This document shows, in pieces, positions 1 to 9,175 of a DNA stretch of 57,342 bases. The translations under genes and the position numbers were made by a program. Every line of letters starts with the position of its first letter. Within the stretch, counting starts at the first letter, position 1. Below the pieces are notes generated by a model, which searched no databases, was not told where the DNA came from, and saw nothing but the letters and a program-made list of their open reading frames with translations. The stretch comes from Bacteroidales bacterium (lineage in GTDB: Bacteria; Bacteroidota; Bacteroidia; Bacteroidales; WCHB1-69): positions 1 through 57,342 of the forward strand of contig JAGCRI010000176.1 of assembly GCA_017964755.1 (NCBI GenBank), given 5' to 3'.

Positions 1-252
1 AGTATACAACACCTCGCGCACGACACCGCCAACAAGGTACGCACGGAACTCGCAACAGCTATCGAGAACTTCATCACTTCTGACAGTATACAACACCTCG
101 CGCACGACACCGCCAACAAGGTACGCACGGAACTCGCAACAGCTATCGAAAACTTCCTCTCATCTGATAGCATTCAGCACCTTGCTCACGACACTGCAAA
201 CGTTCTCCGCAAAGAATTCAAAACTGTGATAAAGGATTTCATTAAATCTGAC
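1..252 (+). repeat. 84-bp tandem repeats coding a 28-residue stalk unit
   Basis: Units lie at 1-84, 85-168 and 169-252. The first two are identical over their first 65 bases and differ only near the end; the third is diverged in DNA but keeps the pattern DSIQHLAHDTAN. The repeat is in frame, and more units may lie upstream of the window. Near-identity at DNA level points to recent duplication and to possible length variation. Confidence 0.9.
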
Positions 253-3200
253 AGCATTCAGCAGCTTGTTGAAGATTCCCTGAAGAACTATGCGAAGACA
301 ACAGATCTCCCGACTGTCAACGACAATACCATCACAATTCAGAAGAACGGCGTTGATGTAGATAATTTCACTCTTAATGCTTCATCTGACAAGGCTATTA
401 ATATTACCGTCCCGACGACAGTTGCTGAACTTTCTGACGCAAATACATACCTTAAATCAGATAGCATCCAACATCTTGTTAAAGATTCTCTCGCCAACTA
501 TGCTAAAACATCTTCTTTGGCTACGGTCGCGACAACTGGCAGCTATAACGATCTGACAGACCAACCGACAATTCCGAGCACAGTCGCTGAATTGTCAGAC
601 GCTTCAAATTACGCATTAGTAGCGGGGAACAATACTTTCAGTGGAACAAACACTTTCTCAAGCACAGTTACAGTTCCGCAAGCGGTGAACACTACCACCC
701 TCGCTTACACTAATAACGAAATGCAGGCCGTGTCTTACAAGGATCTTATGTTCCTATTTGACTCAATCCAGGCCAAATTCAACCAAATGCAGAAGGTTAT
801 CGACTCTTTGTCTGTTTTGGTCAATAACTCTCGAACAGCTCCTAATATTACGAACCTTCATATAACTCCACATACAAATTCAATGGACCTGGAGGCTTCG
901 ATCGCTATTGGAAGCTCTGCAATCACAGCACGTTATTTCTACTATAGTACTGTTAACAACATGGCTACGGCAACAAGCGTAAGTAGCGCATCAAATAACA
1001 CGACTATCACAGGTCTCACCGAAAATACCACATATTATATATGGGTAGTTGCTTCTAACTCAGTAGGTACAGACACATCAGCTGTCTTCTCAGCAACAAC
1101 AACACCGGGAATGCCTTCTATAAGTAACTTCCTCCTCGCATCAACTGACAACGGTCGTGGTATTATTGTTACAGCTGATGTGAATTTGCAAGGTGCGAGT
1201 TCGGCTACACTTAATATTAAATACGTTGAGACAGGAGAGACGGATACCCTTACATATTCTTCAACAATAAATTCTTCTATAAATGAGACAATTTCTTCCC
1301 TTAATATAGCTACGGACTACACTGTTATCATAACGGTGGACAATGGTGCCGATGTTCCCGCAACGCAATCCGGAACTGTAACAACATACGGGCTGCCTAC
1401 TGTCGCTTCCACAACAGCTGCGAGTAGCATAACATACACTACAGCTGTCAGCGGCGGTAATGTCACTGCAAGCGGCGGAGCTTCTGTAATAAGGCGCGGT
1501 GTATGTTGGGTTGCCAGCCCTGCAATTCCTACCATTGCAAATGACACGACAATTGACGGTTCGGGAACAGGTATCTTTACAAGTATTCTCAAAGACCTGA
1601 CTGCTTCAACAACATATAATGTGAGAGCATACGCTACAACACCTGTCGGCACGGCATACGGTCCTGTTCAAACTTGTACGACTATTGTGGGCACGCTTCC
1701 GTCAATCACATTGAATACTACATATACAGCCGCCTATTCTTATAATGCAATTGCTTGCGATGCTGAAGTAACCTCGGCCGGCTCTGAACCAATTATAGAG
1801 ACCGGTTTCTGCTATAGCTCCACTAATTCCACACCGAGAATCTCAGATAATGTTTGGGTTAACTCAAGCACATCATTAGGAAACATTTATGATACTATTA
1901 GAGGTCTAACGACTAACACAACCTATTATGTATGCGCATACGCTACCAGTGACATTGGTACGGCATACAGTGCTGCAAAATCCATTACATTGTCGTTTGC
2001 TTGCGGCACCAGCACAATTACGGATTATGACAATAACGCTTACAATACTGTAGCTATAGGGAAGCAATGCTGGTTTAAAGAAAATCTCCGCTCGACTCAT
2101 TATCCTAGCGGTGATCCAATAACAGCAGCATCCAGTTTCTCTGCGACTTCTCCTTCAATAGGTTATTATTACCATGTCGCTAACAATAGTGCTAATGACG
2201 CTACCCGCGGACTGATTTACAATTGGTCGGCTGTTATGCATGGCAGTGCCTCTTCTGACGCCATGCCAAGCGGTGTACAAGGCATCTGTCCTGAAGGTTG
2301 GCATGTTCCGAGTCACGCTGAACTCACCTCCCTCTTAGATTATGTTAACAGCATAGATGAATACAAATGTAACTTAACAGATGGGTATATAGCAAAGGCA
2401 TTGGCTTCAACCCAATATTTTGAATCAACATCTACAGTTGTTTGTACTGCAGGCAATGATCGTGAAAGTAACAATAGCACAGGTTTCTCAATGGTGCCAG
2501 TAGGTATGGAAGGCGGTAACTCCAGAAGTAATAAGGATGCCACAATATGGTCTTCTACATTAAAAAGCATTGATACTGCCTACTTCTTAAGAGTTGACTA
2601 CGCGCAACCTAAAGTTAATTGGGTTGACATAGGTTCAAAACCAGCAGACCATAAGAAGCATGCTTTTGCCGTCCGTTGTGTCCTTAACGACACTATTGCA
2701 CTTCCTACACCTGATGTCAGAACTGCAGCTGTAAGCAATATTACCACAACCACAGCCTTAGCTGGTGGCAGAATTGCCGCCAATGCCATTTATGTAACTG
2801 AGAGTGGTATTTGCTACAGTACCTCAAATACGACACCCACAATCTCCGATACAAAAGTAGTTATCCCTATTTCAGATCCGGACTCCAATACTTTCACGAG
2901 CACTATTACAAGCCTCGGAGCAGGACAAACCTATTATTTGCGTGCTTACGCAATCAGCATTACCGGGACATTTTATGGAGAGGCCGTGAGTTTCACCACC
3001 GTAGCACCTTTTGTATGTGAGACAAGTACAGTTTCAGATTATGACAATAATGTGTATAACACAGTACAAATTGACGGACAGTGCTGGTTGAAAGAAAACC
3101 TGAGAACCACACATTACTCTGACGGTACCGCAATCCCATTGGGAAGCGGATATTCTGAAACTGCCAATTATCTCCATGTGGCAGGAGATGGTTCGAATGA

Positions 3201-3675
3201 TGCAACGTATGGTCTGCTCTATAATCATAAGGCTGTAATGAATGGAGCAGCCAGCATAAATGCTGTGCCGAGCGGAGTTCAGGGAGTTTGTCCGACAGGA
3301 TGGCACGTTCCAAGCCGGGCTGAATATGAAAATCTTCTTACATATTTATATAGCGATGCTGAATACCAATGTGGCGGCAATAGTAGCGATGTAGCCAAAT
3401 CATTAGCTTCCACCACAACATGGAACTCGAGTACCACTTCTTGTGCTATTGGCTACGATACATCAACAAATAACGCGACAGGATTCAGTGCAGTGGCTGC
3501 AGGCGGTTGGTTCGGCAATTATTTTAATAAAGGTATTTATGCTGAATTACAAACTACTACCTCAGTTGACACTTCCGTTAGTTTATTCAGATTATACAAA
3601 GATTCTCCCAACTGTTATATGTTCGGCAGTCGCGACATAGGCGACTATTTCCCTGTCCGTTGCCTTCGCGATTAA
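1..3675 (+). CDS. Large FISUMP/fibronectin-like surface protein, 5' truncated
   Basis: The frame is open from base 1, so the true start lies upstream; 1224 residues are visible. Order of parts: near-identical 28-residue repeats (nt 1-252), a stalk-like region with tail-fibre-type motifs such as SYNDLTDQPTIP and a heptad-like stretch (about nt 250-830), four fibronectin III-like modules (about nt 838-1995, with TTYY or TTYN before the last strands), a FISUMP domain (Fibrobacter succinogenes major paralogous domain, about nt 2003-2695; motifs QCWFKENLR, GICPEGWHVPS, AVRC), a fifth module (2698-3009), and a second FISUMP domain (3016-3672) ending in PVRCLRD. No type IX sorting domain is present. 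The family is known as cell-surface or secreted proteins of Bacteroidota and Fibrobacter; the adhesin or matrix role is inference. It sits just upstream of a polysaccharide locus that holds two related proteins. Confidence 0.8.
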   Translation, partial: SIQHLAHDTANKVRTELATAIENFITSDSIQHLAHDTANKVRTELATAIENFLSSDSIQHLAHDTANVLRKEFKTVIKDFIKSDSIQQLVEDSLKNYAKTTDLPTVNDNTITIQKNGVDVDNFTLNASSDKAINITVPTTVAELSDANTYLKSDSIQHLVKDSLANYAKTSSLATVATTGSYNDLTDQPTIPSTVAELSDASNYALVAGNNTFSGTNTFSSTVTVPQAVNTTTLAYTNNEMQAVSYKDLMFLFDSIQAKFNQMQKVIDSLSVLVNNSRTAPNITNLHITPHTNSMDLEASIAIGSSAITARYFYYSTVNNMATATSVSSASNNTTITGLTENTTYYIWVVASNSVGTDTSAVFSATTTPGMPSISNFLLASTDNGRGIIVTADVNLQGASSATLNIKYVETGETDTLTYSSTINSSINETISSLNIATDYTVIITVDNGADVPATQSGTVTTYGLPTVASTTAASSITYTTAVSGGNVTASGGASVIRRGVCWVASPAIPTIANDTTIDGSGTGIFTSILKDLTASTTYNVRAYATTPVGTAYGPVQTCTTIVGTLPSITLNTTYTAAYSYNAIACDAEVTSAGSEPIIETGFCYSSTNSTPRISDNVWVNSSTSLGNIYDTIRGLTTNTTYYVCAYATSDIGTAYSAAKSITLSFACGTSTITDYDNNAYNTVAIGKQCWFKENLRSTHYPSGDPITAASSFSATSPSIGYYYHVANNSANDATRGLIYNWSAVMHGSASSDAMPSGVQGICPEGWHVPSHAELTSLLDYVNSIDEYKCNLTDGYIAKALASTQYFESTSTVVCTAGNDRESNNSTGFSMVPVGMEGGNSRSNKDATIWSSTLKSIDTAYFLRVDYAQPKVNWVDIGSKPADHKKHAFAVRCVLNDTIALPTPDVRTAAVSNITTTTALAGGRIAANAIYVTESGICYSTSNTTPTISDTKVVIPISDPDSNTFTSTITSLGAGQTYYLRAYAISITGTFYGEAVSFTTVAPFVCETSTVSDYDNNVYNTVQIDGQCWLKENLRTTHYSDGTAIPLGSGYSETANYLHVAGDGSNDATYGLLYNHKAVMNGAASINAVPSGVQGVCPTGWHVPSRAEYENLLTYLYSDAEYQCGGNSSDVAKSLASTTTWNSSTTSCAIGYDTSTNNATGFSAVAAGGWFGNYFNKGIYAELQTTTSVDTSVSLFRLYKDSPNCYMFGSRDIGDYFPVRCLRD

Positions 3676-3688
3676 ATTGAATTTTTTT

Positions 3689-3696
3689 TATCTTTG
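3689..3696 (+). promoter_or_regulatory. -7 box TATCTTTG for the aminotransferase gene
   Basis: Matches the Bacteroidota TAnnTTTG consensus 19 nt before the ATG at 3716. It sits directly after the stop codon of the preceding gene, so the polysaccharide genes probably start a new, short-leader transcript here. No well-spaced upstream TTG is evident. Confidence 0.5.
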
Positions 3697-3715
3697 CCGT
3701 TTAAAGATAAAAAAA

Positions 3716-5005
3716 ATGAAAGTTCCTTTTTCTCCGCCAAGGATTGATGAAAAAACGATAGAAGCGGTTACCGAAGTTCTGCGTTCAGGCTGGATTACCA
3801 CTGGCCCGAGGACCAAAGAATTTGAACGCCGTTTGGCTGAATATTGCAATGTTTCCAATGTCCTGTGTGTGAATTCCGCTTCCGCCGGACTTGAGCTTGT
3901 GCTGCACTGGTTCGGGGTCGGGCCGGGCGATGAGGTGATTCTCCCCGCATACACATACACAGCCACAGCCAACGTGGTACTTCACTGCGGCGCGAAACCC
4001 GTTATGGTTGACGTGAAAGACGATTTTAATATTGATGTCGCACTGATTGAGAAAGCCATAACCCCACGCACCAAAGTCATCATGCCAGTCGATATTGCCG
4101 GTTGGCCGTGCAACTATTACAAAATTAACGATTTGGTGCGGCGGAGCGACATTGTGCAAATGTTCTCGCCCACAACAGAAGAGCAGCGCAAACTCAGCAG
4201 AATACTCGTCCTTTCAGACGCCGCCCACTCATTAGGGGCAATGTACGCTAACGCACGCACCGGCAGTCTGACTGACATCACCGTCTTCTCTTTCCACGCC
4301 GTCAAAAACCTTACTACTGCTGAGGGTGGCGCAATCTGTTTCAACCTTCAAGAGCCTTTTGATAATGGTGAAATATATAAAACTTTGTGTGTTAAATCAT
4401 TACATGGACAAACAAAAGACGCTTTCTCCAAAATGAAGGTCGGGGCTTGGCGTTACGATGTGGTTGAAGCCGGATACAAATGCAATATGACTGACATTCT
4501 CGCAGCCATAGGTTTGGTGGAGTTGGAGCGGTATGACCGTTATTTTGATAGTATTACAGATAGTGATGATTGCAAAATTTCCAATACTGGCAACTCTTCC
4601 TCAATGCTCGAAACGCGTTATAAGATTTTCAGCATTTATTCGGAAGAGTTTTCAAAGCACGACTGCTTTATTATTCCGCCGTATGGTAGCTATAGTGATG
4701 GAATACATAGTTCATATCACGCTTATCTGCTCCGTATCAAAGGCGCCACGGAGGAGCAGCGCGATGAGATTATCCAAAAGATTTCTGAAAACGATGTCGC
4801 TGTAAATGTGCATTTCCAGCCGTTGCCACTGCTCACATGTTATAAGAATCTCGGTTACAAAATCGAAGATTATCCTGTCGCTTACAAAAACTATTCATGC
4901 GAAATCAGTCTGCCGGTTTTTTATGATATGACATACGGCCAGATCGAACTGGTTATAAAAAGTGTTATTGATGCAACTTATTCAGTATTAAGACATAATT
5001 CATAA
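3716..5005 (+). CDS. DegT/DnrJ/EryC1/StrS family sugar aminotransferase
   Basis: A PLP-dependent enzyme that in this family adds an amino group to a nucleotide-linked keto-sugar during surface glycan synthesis. The N-terminus (VPFSPPRIDEKTIEAVTEVL, SGWITTGPRTKEFE) is typical. LSDAAHSLGA carries the cofactor-binding Asp, and SFHAVKNLTTAEGG carries the Schiff-base lysine, Lys197 from the ATG at 3716. A TTG 39 nt upstream also opens the frame, but it lies around the promoter box and is unlikely to be the start. At 429 residues the protein is longer than the usual 370-400. Extra segments sit around residues 135-155 and in the Asp/Ser-rich stretch near 280-300. The exact sugar cannot be told. It heads a run of transport, polymerase and glycosyltransferase genes. 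Confidence 0.88.
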   Translation: MKVPFSPPRIDEKTIEAVTEVLRSGWITTGPRTKEFERRLAEYCNVSNVLCVNSASAGLELVLHWFGVGPGDEVILPAYTYTATANVVLHCGAKPVMVDVKDDFNIDVALIEKAITPRTKVIMPVDIAGWPCNYYKINDLVRRSDIVQMFSPTTEEQRKLSRILVLSDAAHSLGAMYANARTGSLTDITVFSFHAVKNLTTAEGGAICFNLQEPFDNGEIYKTLCVKSLHGQTKDAFSKMKVGAWRYDVVEAGYKCNMTDILAAIGLVELERYDRYFDSITDSDDCKISNTGNSSSMLETRYKIFSIYSEEFSKHDCFIIPPYGSYSDGIHSSYHAYLLRIKGATEEQRDEIIQKISENDVAVNVHFQPLPLLTCYKNLGYKIEDYPVAYKNYSCEISLPVFYDMTYGQIELVIKSVIDATYSVLRHNS

Positions 5006-5009
5006 AAAA

Positions 5010-5486
5010 ATGAAAAAGTTTTTTTACTTTGCTTTAATATGCTCCATAGCAATCATATCAGGATGCAAACAAAGCGGAGACGAGGTGGTAGGTGATTTCA
5101 CGCACGAATTTCCAGCGAAAAAGTGGCTGCGTTTCAATGAGGCCGCAGGAGACGTGGAGTCTAACTATATAATCCACGAAGTTGATATAGAGGACACCGC
5201 CGCCGCTTATACCATATCACTCGATTTCCGCTACACGCCGCGCATAAGCGAAACCAATATACCGTTGGTGTTTTCGGTAATATCACCTGACGGGGAGGAG
5301 TCGCACATCCGTCCTACCCTACTTATCACCGACAAGAATAAGGGTATTGTCTCAAAAGTCATTTATCCGATAAAATATTTCAAAGTTCCCGGAACATATA
5401 AAATAATATTCTTCCAAAAGACGACCAAAATGGCGATTGACGGCGCGGTTTCAACAAATGTGAAAGTTACAAAAACAGGAAAGTAG
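5010..5486 (+). CDS. Small lipoprotein, distantly GldH-like
   Basis: The 158-residue product has a lipoprotein signal peptide with lipobox ISGC (Cys19). The mature part contains KKWLRFNEA, then VDIEDTAAAYTISLDFRYTP and a final beta-rich region. The tryptophan followed by an (I/V)EDT-Y-L-RYT pattern resembles GldH, a lipoprotein of gliding and type IX secretion systems, but the rest is diverged, so this is only a suggestion. It starts 4 nt after the aminotransferase stop, so it is very likely co-transcribed with the polysaccharide genes. It could instead be a polysaccharide-locus lipoprotein of its own family. Confidence 0.6.
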   Translation: MKKFFYFALICSIAIISGCKQSGDEVVGDFTHEFPAKKWLRFNEAAGDVESNYIIHEVDIEDTAAAYTISLDFRYTPRISETNIPLVFSVISPDGEESHIRPTLLITDKNKGIVSKVIYPIKYFKVPGTYKIIFFQKTTKMAIDGAVSTNVKVTKTGK

Positions 5487-5516
5487 AACTATGCTAACAC
5501 CCGCTAAAAAATCATC

Positions 5517-6788
5517 ATGGAAAAATTAATCAAGAGGATTTTTGGCAACAGGATACTGAAACATGCCACGACATTGGTCACCGGCACTGTGGTCGCACAG
5601 CTCATCCTTATAGCGGTACAGTTGGTGATACGCCGCCTCTACTCGGCCGATGACTTCGGTGCGTTCTCGATATACATGAGCATTGTCAGTATTCTCGTCA
5701 TAGTGGTTACAATGCGTTACGAACTCGCAGTTGTGCTGCCAAAAGAGGAGAAAACTGCCACATCGCTCCTTTTAGGCGGAATTTTCATTTCTTTTGGCCT
5801 CAACATTATTTTCTTTCTGATTATTTTTTTCTTAAACGACCCTATCTCCAATTTTTTTAAAATACCACCCGGATACAAAAAATGGCTCTATTGGATTCCT
5901 ATATCCACATTTCTGTATTCTGTTTACCAGTTTTTCAACTATTGGCTCACACGGCATTCGGCTTACAAAGCCATCTCATTAAACAAAGTATGCCGCAGGA
6001 CATCTGAAGGGCTTGTGCAAATTGCAGGCGGGGTGGCAAAAGTTCAGCGCGGACTTGTTTTTGGCGACATCTTCGGGAATTTTATAAATATCATTTCAGC
6101 GTATGTCCAAGCCACCCGCAGAGGACTCACTTTTAACGGACAAACAGCACAAAGTGTTTCAAATGCCCTGCGTACATATTCAGAATTTCCTAAATATCAG
6201 GCAATTCCAGCTGTACTTAATACTACAAGCACTCTGCTTCCTGTTTTTTTTCTAAATGCTTTCTTCGGAGTGTCAGTAACAGGATACTTTGACCTCAGCC
6301 GGCAGATTCTTGCAGTACCCATCGCTTTTATCACAGCTTCGCTTATGCAGGTTTTACTTAAAGAACTTCGCGACAAAGTCGTTGGAAAACAGAAGATTAC
6401 GGAAACCATACTGAAAACAGCCGGCGTGCTGGCAGCGATAATTTGCCCATTCGCATTAATCATCATTCTTTGGGGGCCACAGCTATTCTCGTTTTTCTTT
6501 TCCCCCGCGTGGACCGAATCAGGTTACTATGCGCGGATTCTTTCATTCGCCTTTGCTGCCCAGTTTATAGTCTCCCCTCTTAGCATTAGTTTTACTGTTT
6601 TGGAAAAGCTTAAAACATTGGCTATCTGGCAAATCTGCTATTTCTTCCTTATTCTTTCACTTTACTTCTTCAAATTTTTGCCAATACAACAGTTCCTGAT
6701 TGTTTTTACTGTTTTTAATGTGATAGCATACATTGTCTATTTTGTTATGATTGTAGTACAATGCAAAAAATTCGACAAGTTACTATGA
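5517..6788 (+). CDS. Polysaccharide flippase (MOP superfamily, Wzx-like)
   Basis: A 423-residue protein made almost wholly of hydrophobic helices, about 12 predicted, with the N-terminal pattern of this family (GTVVAQLILIAVQLVIRRLY followed by DFGAFSIYMSI). Family members move lipid-linked oligosaccharide units across the inner membrane. The gene lies between a sugar aminotransferase and a polymerase-like gene, which fits a Wzx/Wzy-type locus. Its last bases overlap the next start codon as ATGA, so the two are translationally coupled. A second, different flippase lies at 13725. Confidence 0.85.
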   Translation: MEKLIKRIFGNRILKHATTLVTGTVVAQLILIAVQLVIRRLYSADDFGAFSIYMSIVSILVIVVTMRYELAVVLPKEEKTATSLLLGGIFISFGLNIIFFLIIFFLNDPISNFFKIPPGYKKWLYWIPISTFLYSVYQFFNYWLTRHSAYKAISLNKVCRRTSEGLVQIAGGVAKVQRGLVFGDIFGNFINIISAYVQATRRGLTFNGQTAQSVSNALRTYSEFPKYQAIPAVLNTTSTLLPVFFLNAFFGVSVTGYFDLSRQILAVPIAFITASLMQVLLKELRDKVVGKQKITETILKTAGVLAAIICPFALIIILWGPQLFSFFFSPAWTESGYYARILSFAFAAQFIVSPLSISFTVLEKLKTLAIWQICYFFLILSLYFFKFLPIQQFLIVFTVFNVIAYIVYFVMIVVQCKKFDKLL

Positions 6789-8077
6789 GTAGGCTAAAAT
6801 CGTTCATTGTGCTGACTTTAGGCAATAAATGGGTTCATGTGGCAGCCTTAATCATATATTATGCCCTCATGGTTCGCGAATACTATAATTTTGTCTGCCC
6901 TCATTTTTCACATCTTCGCTTCAAGTGGCATTACTCCACTGCGTCAATACTTATCGGGACCGTGCTGATTGCGCTTTTATCCGTTTGCGTTTTCAAGTTA
7001 AGGCACTCCTCAGGCTTTGCACACGCCCTCGCTGTTTTTGTATCTGTCCTTTTTTGTGTTCCGTCAATAGTCTTGTACCAATTCGGCAGTTGCAGCATTT
7101 TTCCATGCCTATATTCACTGCTGTTCATATTTTTGATTTCAATCAGTCTGCCAAATATCCCGTCACACACCGTCCCCACTGTTCCACAACGGTACCGTGT
7201 CCCATTGCTTGCAGCTTTGGCAGGCATTATGATTATACCTTTCTTTTTTGTTTTCGGTTTCAATTTTGACTTCAGTGTTTTCTCAATGGGGCAGGAGATA
7301 TACACGGCGCGGGCTGCGGCGCGGGCTCGCTCAACAACACTCACATCCTATCTTTTCGGCCCGCTTACAAAAGTTCTGCTGCCAATACTGCTTGTGATAG
7401 GACTCGCGCGAAAAAACTGGATATTGGTATTCCTATCTATTGCTGCATTGCTATACATTTTTCTTGTGAATCCTCATAAGTTTGTATTTCTTTCGGTTTT
7501 TCTCATTATTCTTTTTTTCTTTTTTGATGATTATAACCTTAAATCCGGGATTGCGCTTTGTGGTGTTGTTCTAATGATAGGGGCAAGTGCTTTATTCACA
7601 TTTGTTTCCGGCAATATTCTTCCGGAAAGCATTCTCGTGAGAAGAATGTTTTTTGTGCCTGCCCAACTCAGCAGTGCCTACTTTTCTTTCTTCGACAATA
7701 ATCACATCTATCTATCTCACAGTATATTACATCATTTTATTGAATATCCTTACCATTTGGACCCGCCTCACGTAATTGGACTGTATATGTATGGGCGGAC
7801 AAACGTGAGCTGCAATACAGGCTTTATCGGTGACGGTTTTATGAATTTCGGCCACTTCGGAGCACTCCTGTTCACAATCGGGACAGCCGCGGTTTTCCGT
7901 TTTCTTGAAAGCCTTAGGCTCAAACCGGAATTTTTCGGAGTGATACTGCTCACACTGTTCACTTTTTTAAACAGCGCATTTTTAACAAGCCTTTTGACTC
8001 ATGGGGTGATTTTCCTTATGATTGTTGCTCTTTTTTTCTTAAAAACAGATAAAGATATTGGAGAAAATGAAAAATAA
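6785..8077 (+). CDS. Polytopic membrane protein, O-antigen polymerase (Wzy)-like
   Basis: The 430-residue protein has about ten membrane segments and a larger hydrophilic stretch near the C-terminal third (HHFIEYPYHLDPPHVIGLYM, then GFIGDGFMNFGHFGALLFTI), as in O-antigen and capsule polymerases. Sequence conservation in this family is poor, so the call rests on topology and on its place between a flippase and glycosyltransferases. The ATG at 6785 overlaps the flippase stop (ATGA), which makes it the better start. A TTG-opened or upstream extension from 6761 adds eight residues and is less likely. Confidence 0.7.
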   Translation: MSRLKSFIVLTLGNKWVHVAALIIYYALMVREYYNFVCPHFSHLRFKWHYSTASILIGTVLIALLSVCVFKLRHSSGFAHALAVFVSVLFCVPSIVLYQFGSCSIFPCLYSLLFIFLISISLPNIPSHTVPTVPQRYRVPLLAALAGIMIIPFFFVFGFNFDFSVFSMGQEIYTARAAARARSTTLTSYLFGPLTKVLLPILLVIGLARKNWILVFLSIAALLYIFLVNPHKFVFLSVFLIILFFFFDDYNLKSGIALCGVVLMIGASALFTFVSGNILPESILVRRMFFVPAQLSSAYFSFFDNNHIYLSHSILHHFIEYPYHLDPPHVIGLYMYGRTNVSCNTGFIGDGFMNFGHFGALLFTIGTAAVFRFLESLRLKPEFFGVILLTLFTFLNSAFLTSLLTHGVIFLMIVALFFLKTDKDIGENEK

Positions 8078-9173
8078 AATTTGTCATCTCACTTCTGTCC
8101 ACCCGACATTTGACACCCGCATTTTTTGGAAAGAGTGCGTTTCGCTGCAACGTGCCGGCTTCGATGTCAGTTTGGTAGTGGCCGGCGCCACTGACCAAGT
8201 TGCCGATGGGGTTAAGATTTATGGCGTTAAAAAATTCCCTGACAGGTTTTCTCGCATCTTAAAATCGGGGAAGCCAATTCTGCAAAAGGCGCTTGAAATT
8301 GATGCCGACATTTATCATTTTCACGATCCTGAGCTGCTTTCTGTCGGAAAAAAGTTATCCGCAAAAGGTAAAAAAGTGATATACGACAGCCACGAAGACC
8401 TGCCGCGGCAGATTCTGACCAAACCGTGGATTCCGAAATTCATGCGCAGTTTGGTTTCAAAGTTAGTGGAATTTGTGGAAAACAGCCGCGTCAGGAAAAT
8501 GAGCGCCGTAGTCGCTGCGACACCACACATACAGGAACGTTTTCAGAAAGTTACCAAAGCGCAAGTTATATCTGTATGTAACTATCCTATAATCAGTGAA
8601 ATAACTTACAATAATAATTGGGAGAAGAAAGAAAAAGCGGTATGCTATGTAGGCGGGCTATTCCTTGAACGTGGTATTTTTGAGATGGTGCGCGCGGCGG
8701 GCGCGGCAAACGTCCGTCTCAAATTGGCAGGCTCATTCTCGCCCGCCGCGCTGAAGACGCAAGTGGAAAGCGAACCTGCATGGAAAAACACTGATTTCTA
8801 CGGTTTTATCGGGCGTGAAGAGATTAACAGACTATTGGGCGAATCAATGGCGGGACTGCTCCTTCTGCACCCGATGCCGAGCTATAAGGATTCGCTGCCT
8901 ATTAAACTTTTTGAGTATATGGCAGCCGGTATCCCTGTCATTTGTTCCGATTTTCCTCTCTGGAAATCAATAGTTTATGAATCAGGATGCGGCGTATGCG
9001 TCAATCCTCAGAATCTTGAAAAGATTTCAGAAGAGATTAGCAGCATTACAGAAAATCCGGAAAAAGCCCGCGAGATGGGTGAAAACGGTCGCAAGGCTGT
9101 TCTTGAAAAATATAATTGGGGAACACAGGAAAAAATTTTGTTAGAATTATATAACTCTCTGCTTAACAACTAA
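8067..9173 (+). CDS. Glycosyltransferase family 4
   Basis: A GT-B fold sugar transferase of 368 residues. The N-terminal half starts CHLTSVHPTFDTRIFWKEC and has YHFHDPELL and VIYDSHEDLP. The C-terminal half has CYVGGLFLERGIFEMVRA, LLLLHPMPSYKDSLPIKLFE and YMAAGIPVICSDF, the E-x7-E nucleotide-sugar binding region of GT4 enzymes. It probably adds a sugar to the repeat unit on its lipid carrier at the inner face of the membrane. The ATG at 8067 follows a GGAG at 8060-8063, while a TTG at 8058 would add three residues. The start overlaps the 3' end of the polymerase-like gene, so the genes are in one transcript. Confidence 0.88.
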   Translation: MKNKICHLTSVHPTFDTRIFWKECVSLQRAGFDVSLVVAGATDQVADGVKIYGVKKFPDRFSRILKSGKPILQKALEIDADIYHFHDPELLSVGKKLSAKGKKVIYDSHEDLPRQILTKPWIPKFMRSLVSKLVEFVENSRVRKMSAVVAATPHIQERFQKVTKAQVISVCNYPIISEITYNNNWEKKEKAVCYVGGLFLERGIFEMVRAAGAANVRLKLAGSFSPAALKTQVESEPAWKNTDFYGFIGREEINRLLGESMAGLLLLHPMPSYKDSLPIKLFEYMAAGIPVICSDFPLWKSIVYESGCGVCVNPQNLEKISEEISSITENPEKAREMGENGRKAVLEKYNWGTQEKILLELYNSLLNN

Positions 9174-9175
9174 TT

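Noticed and set aside
3785..4159. Long minus-strand frame inside the aminotransferase gene
   Set aside because: It lies fully opposite a well-supported gene, has no recognisable domain, and reflects codon bias of the plus strand. The same holds for other opposite-strand frames, such as those at 11732-12049, 22395-22898 and 48684-49268.
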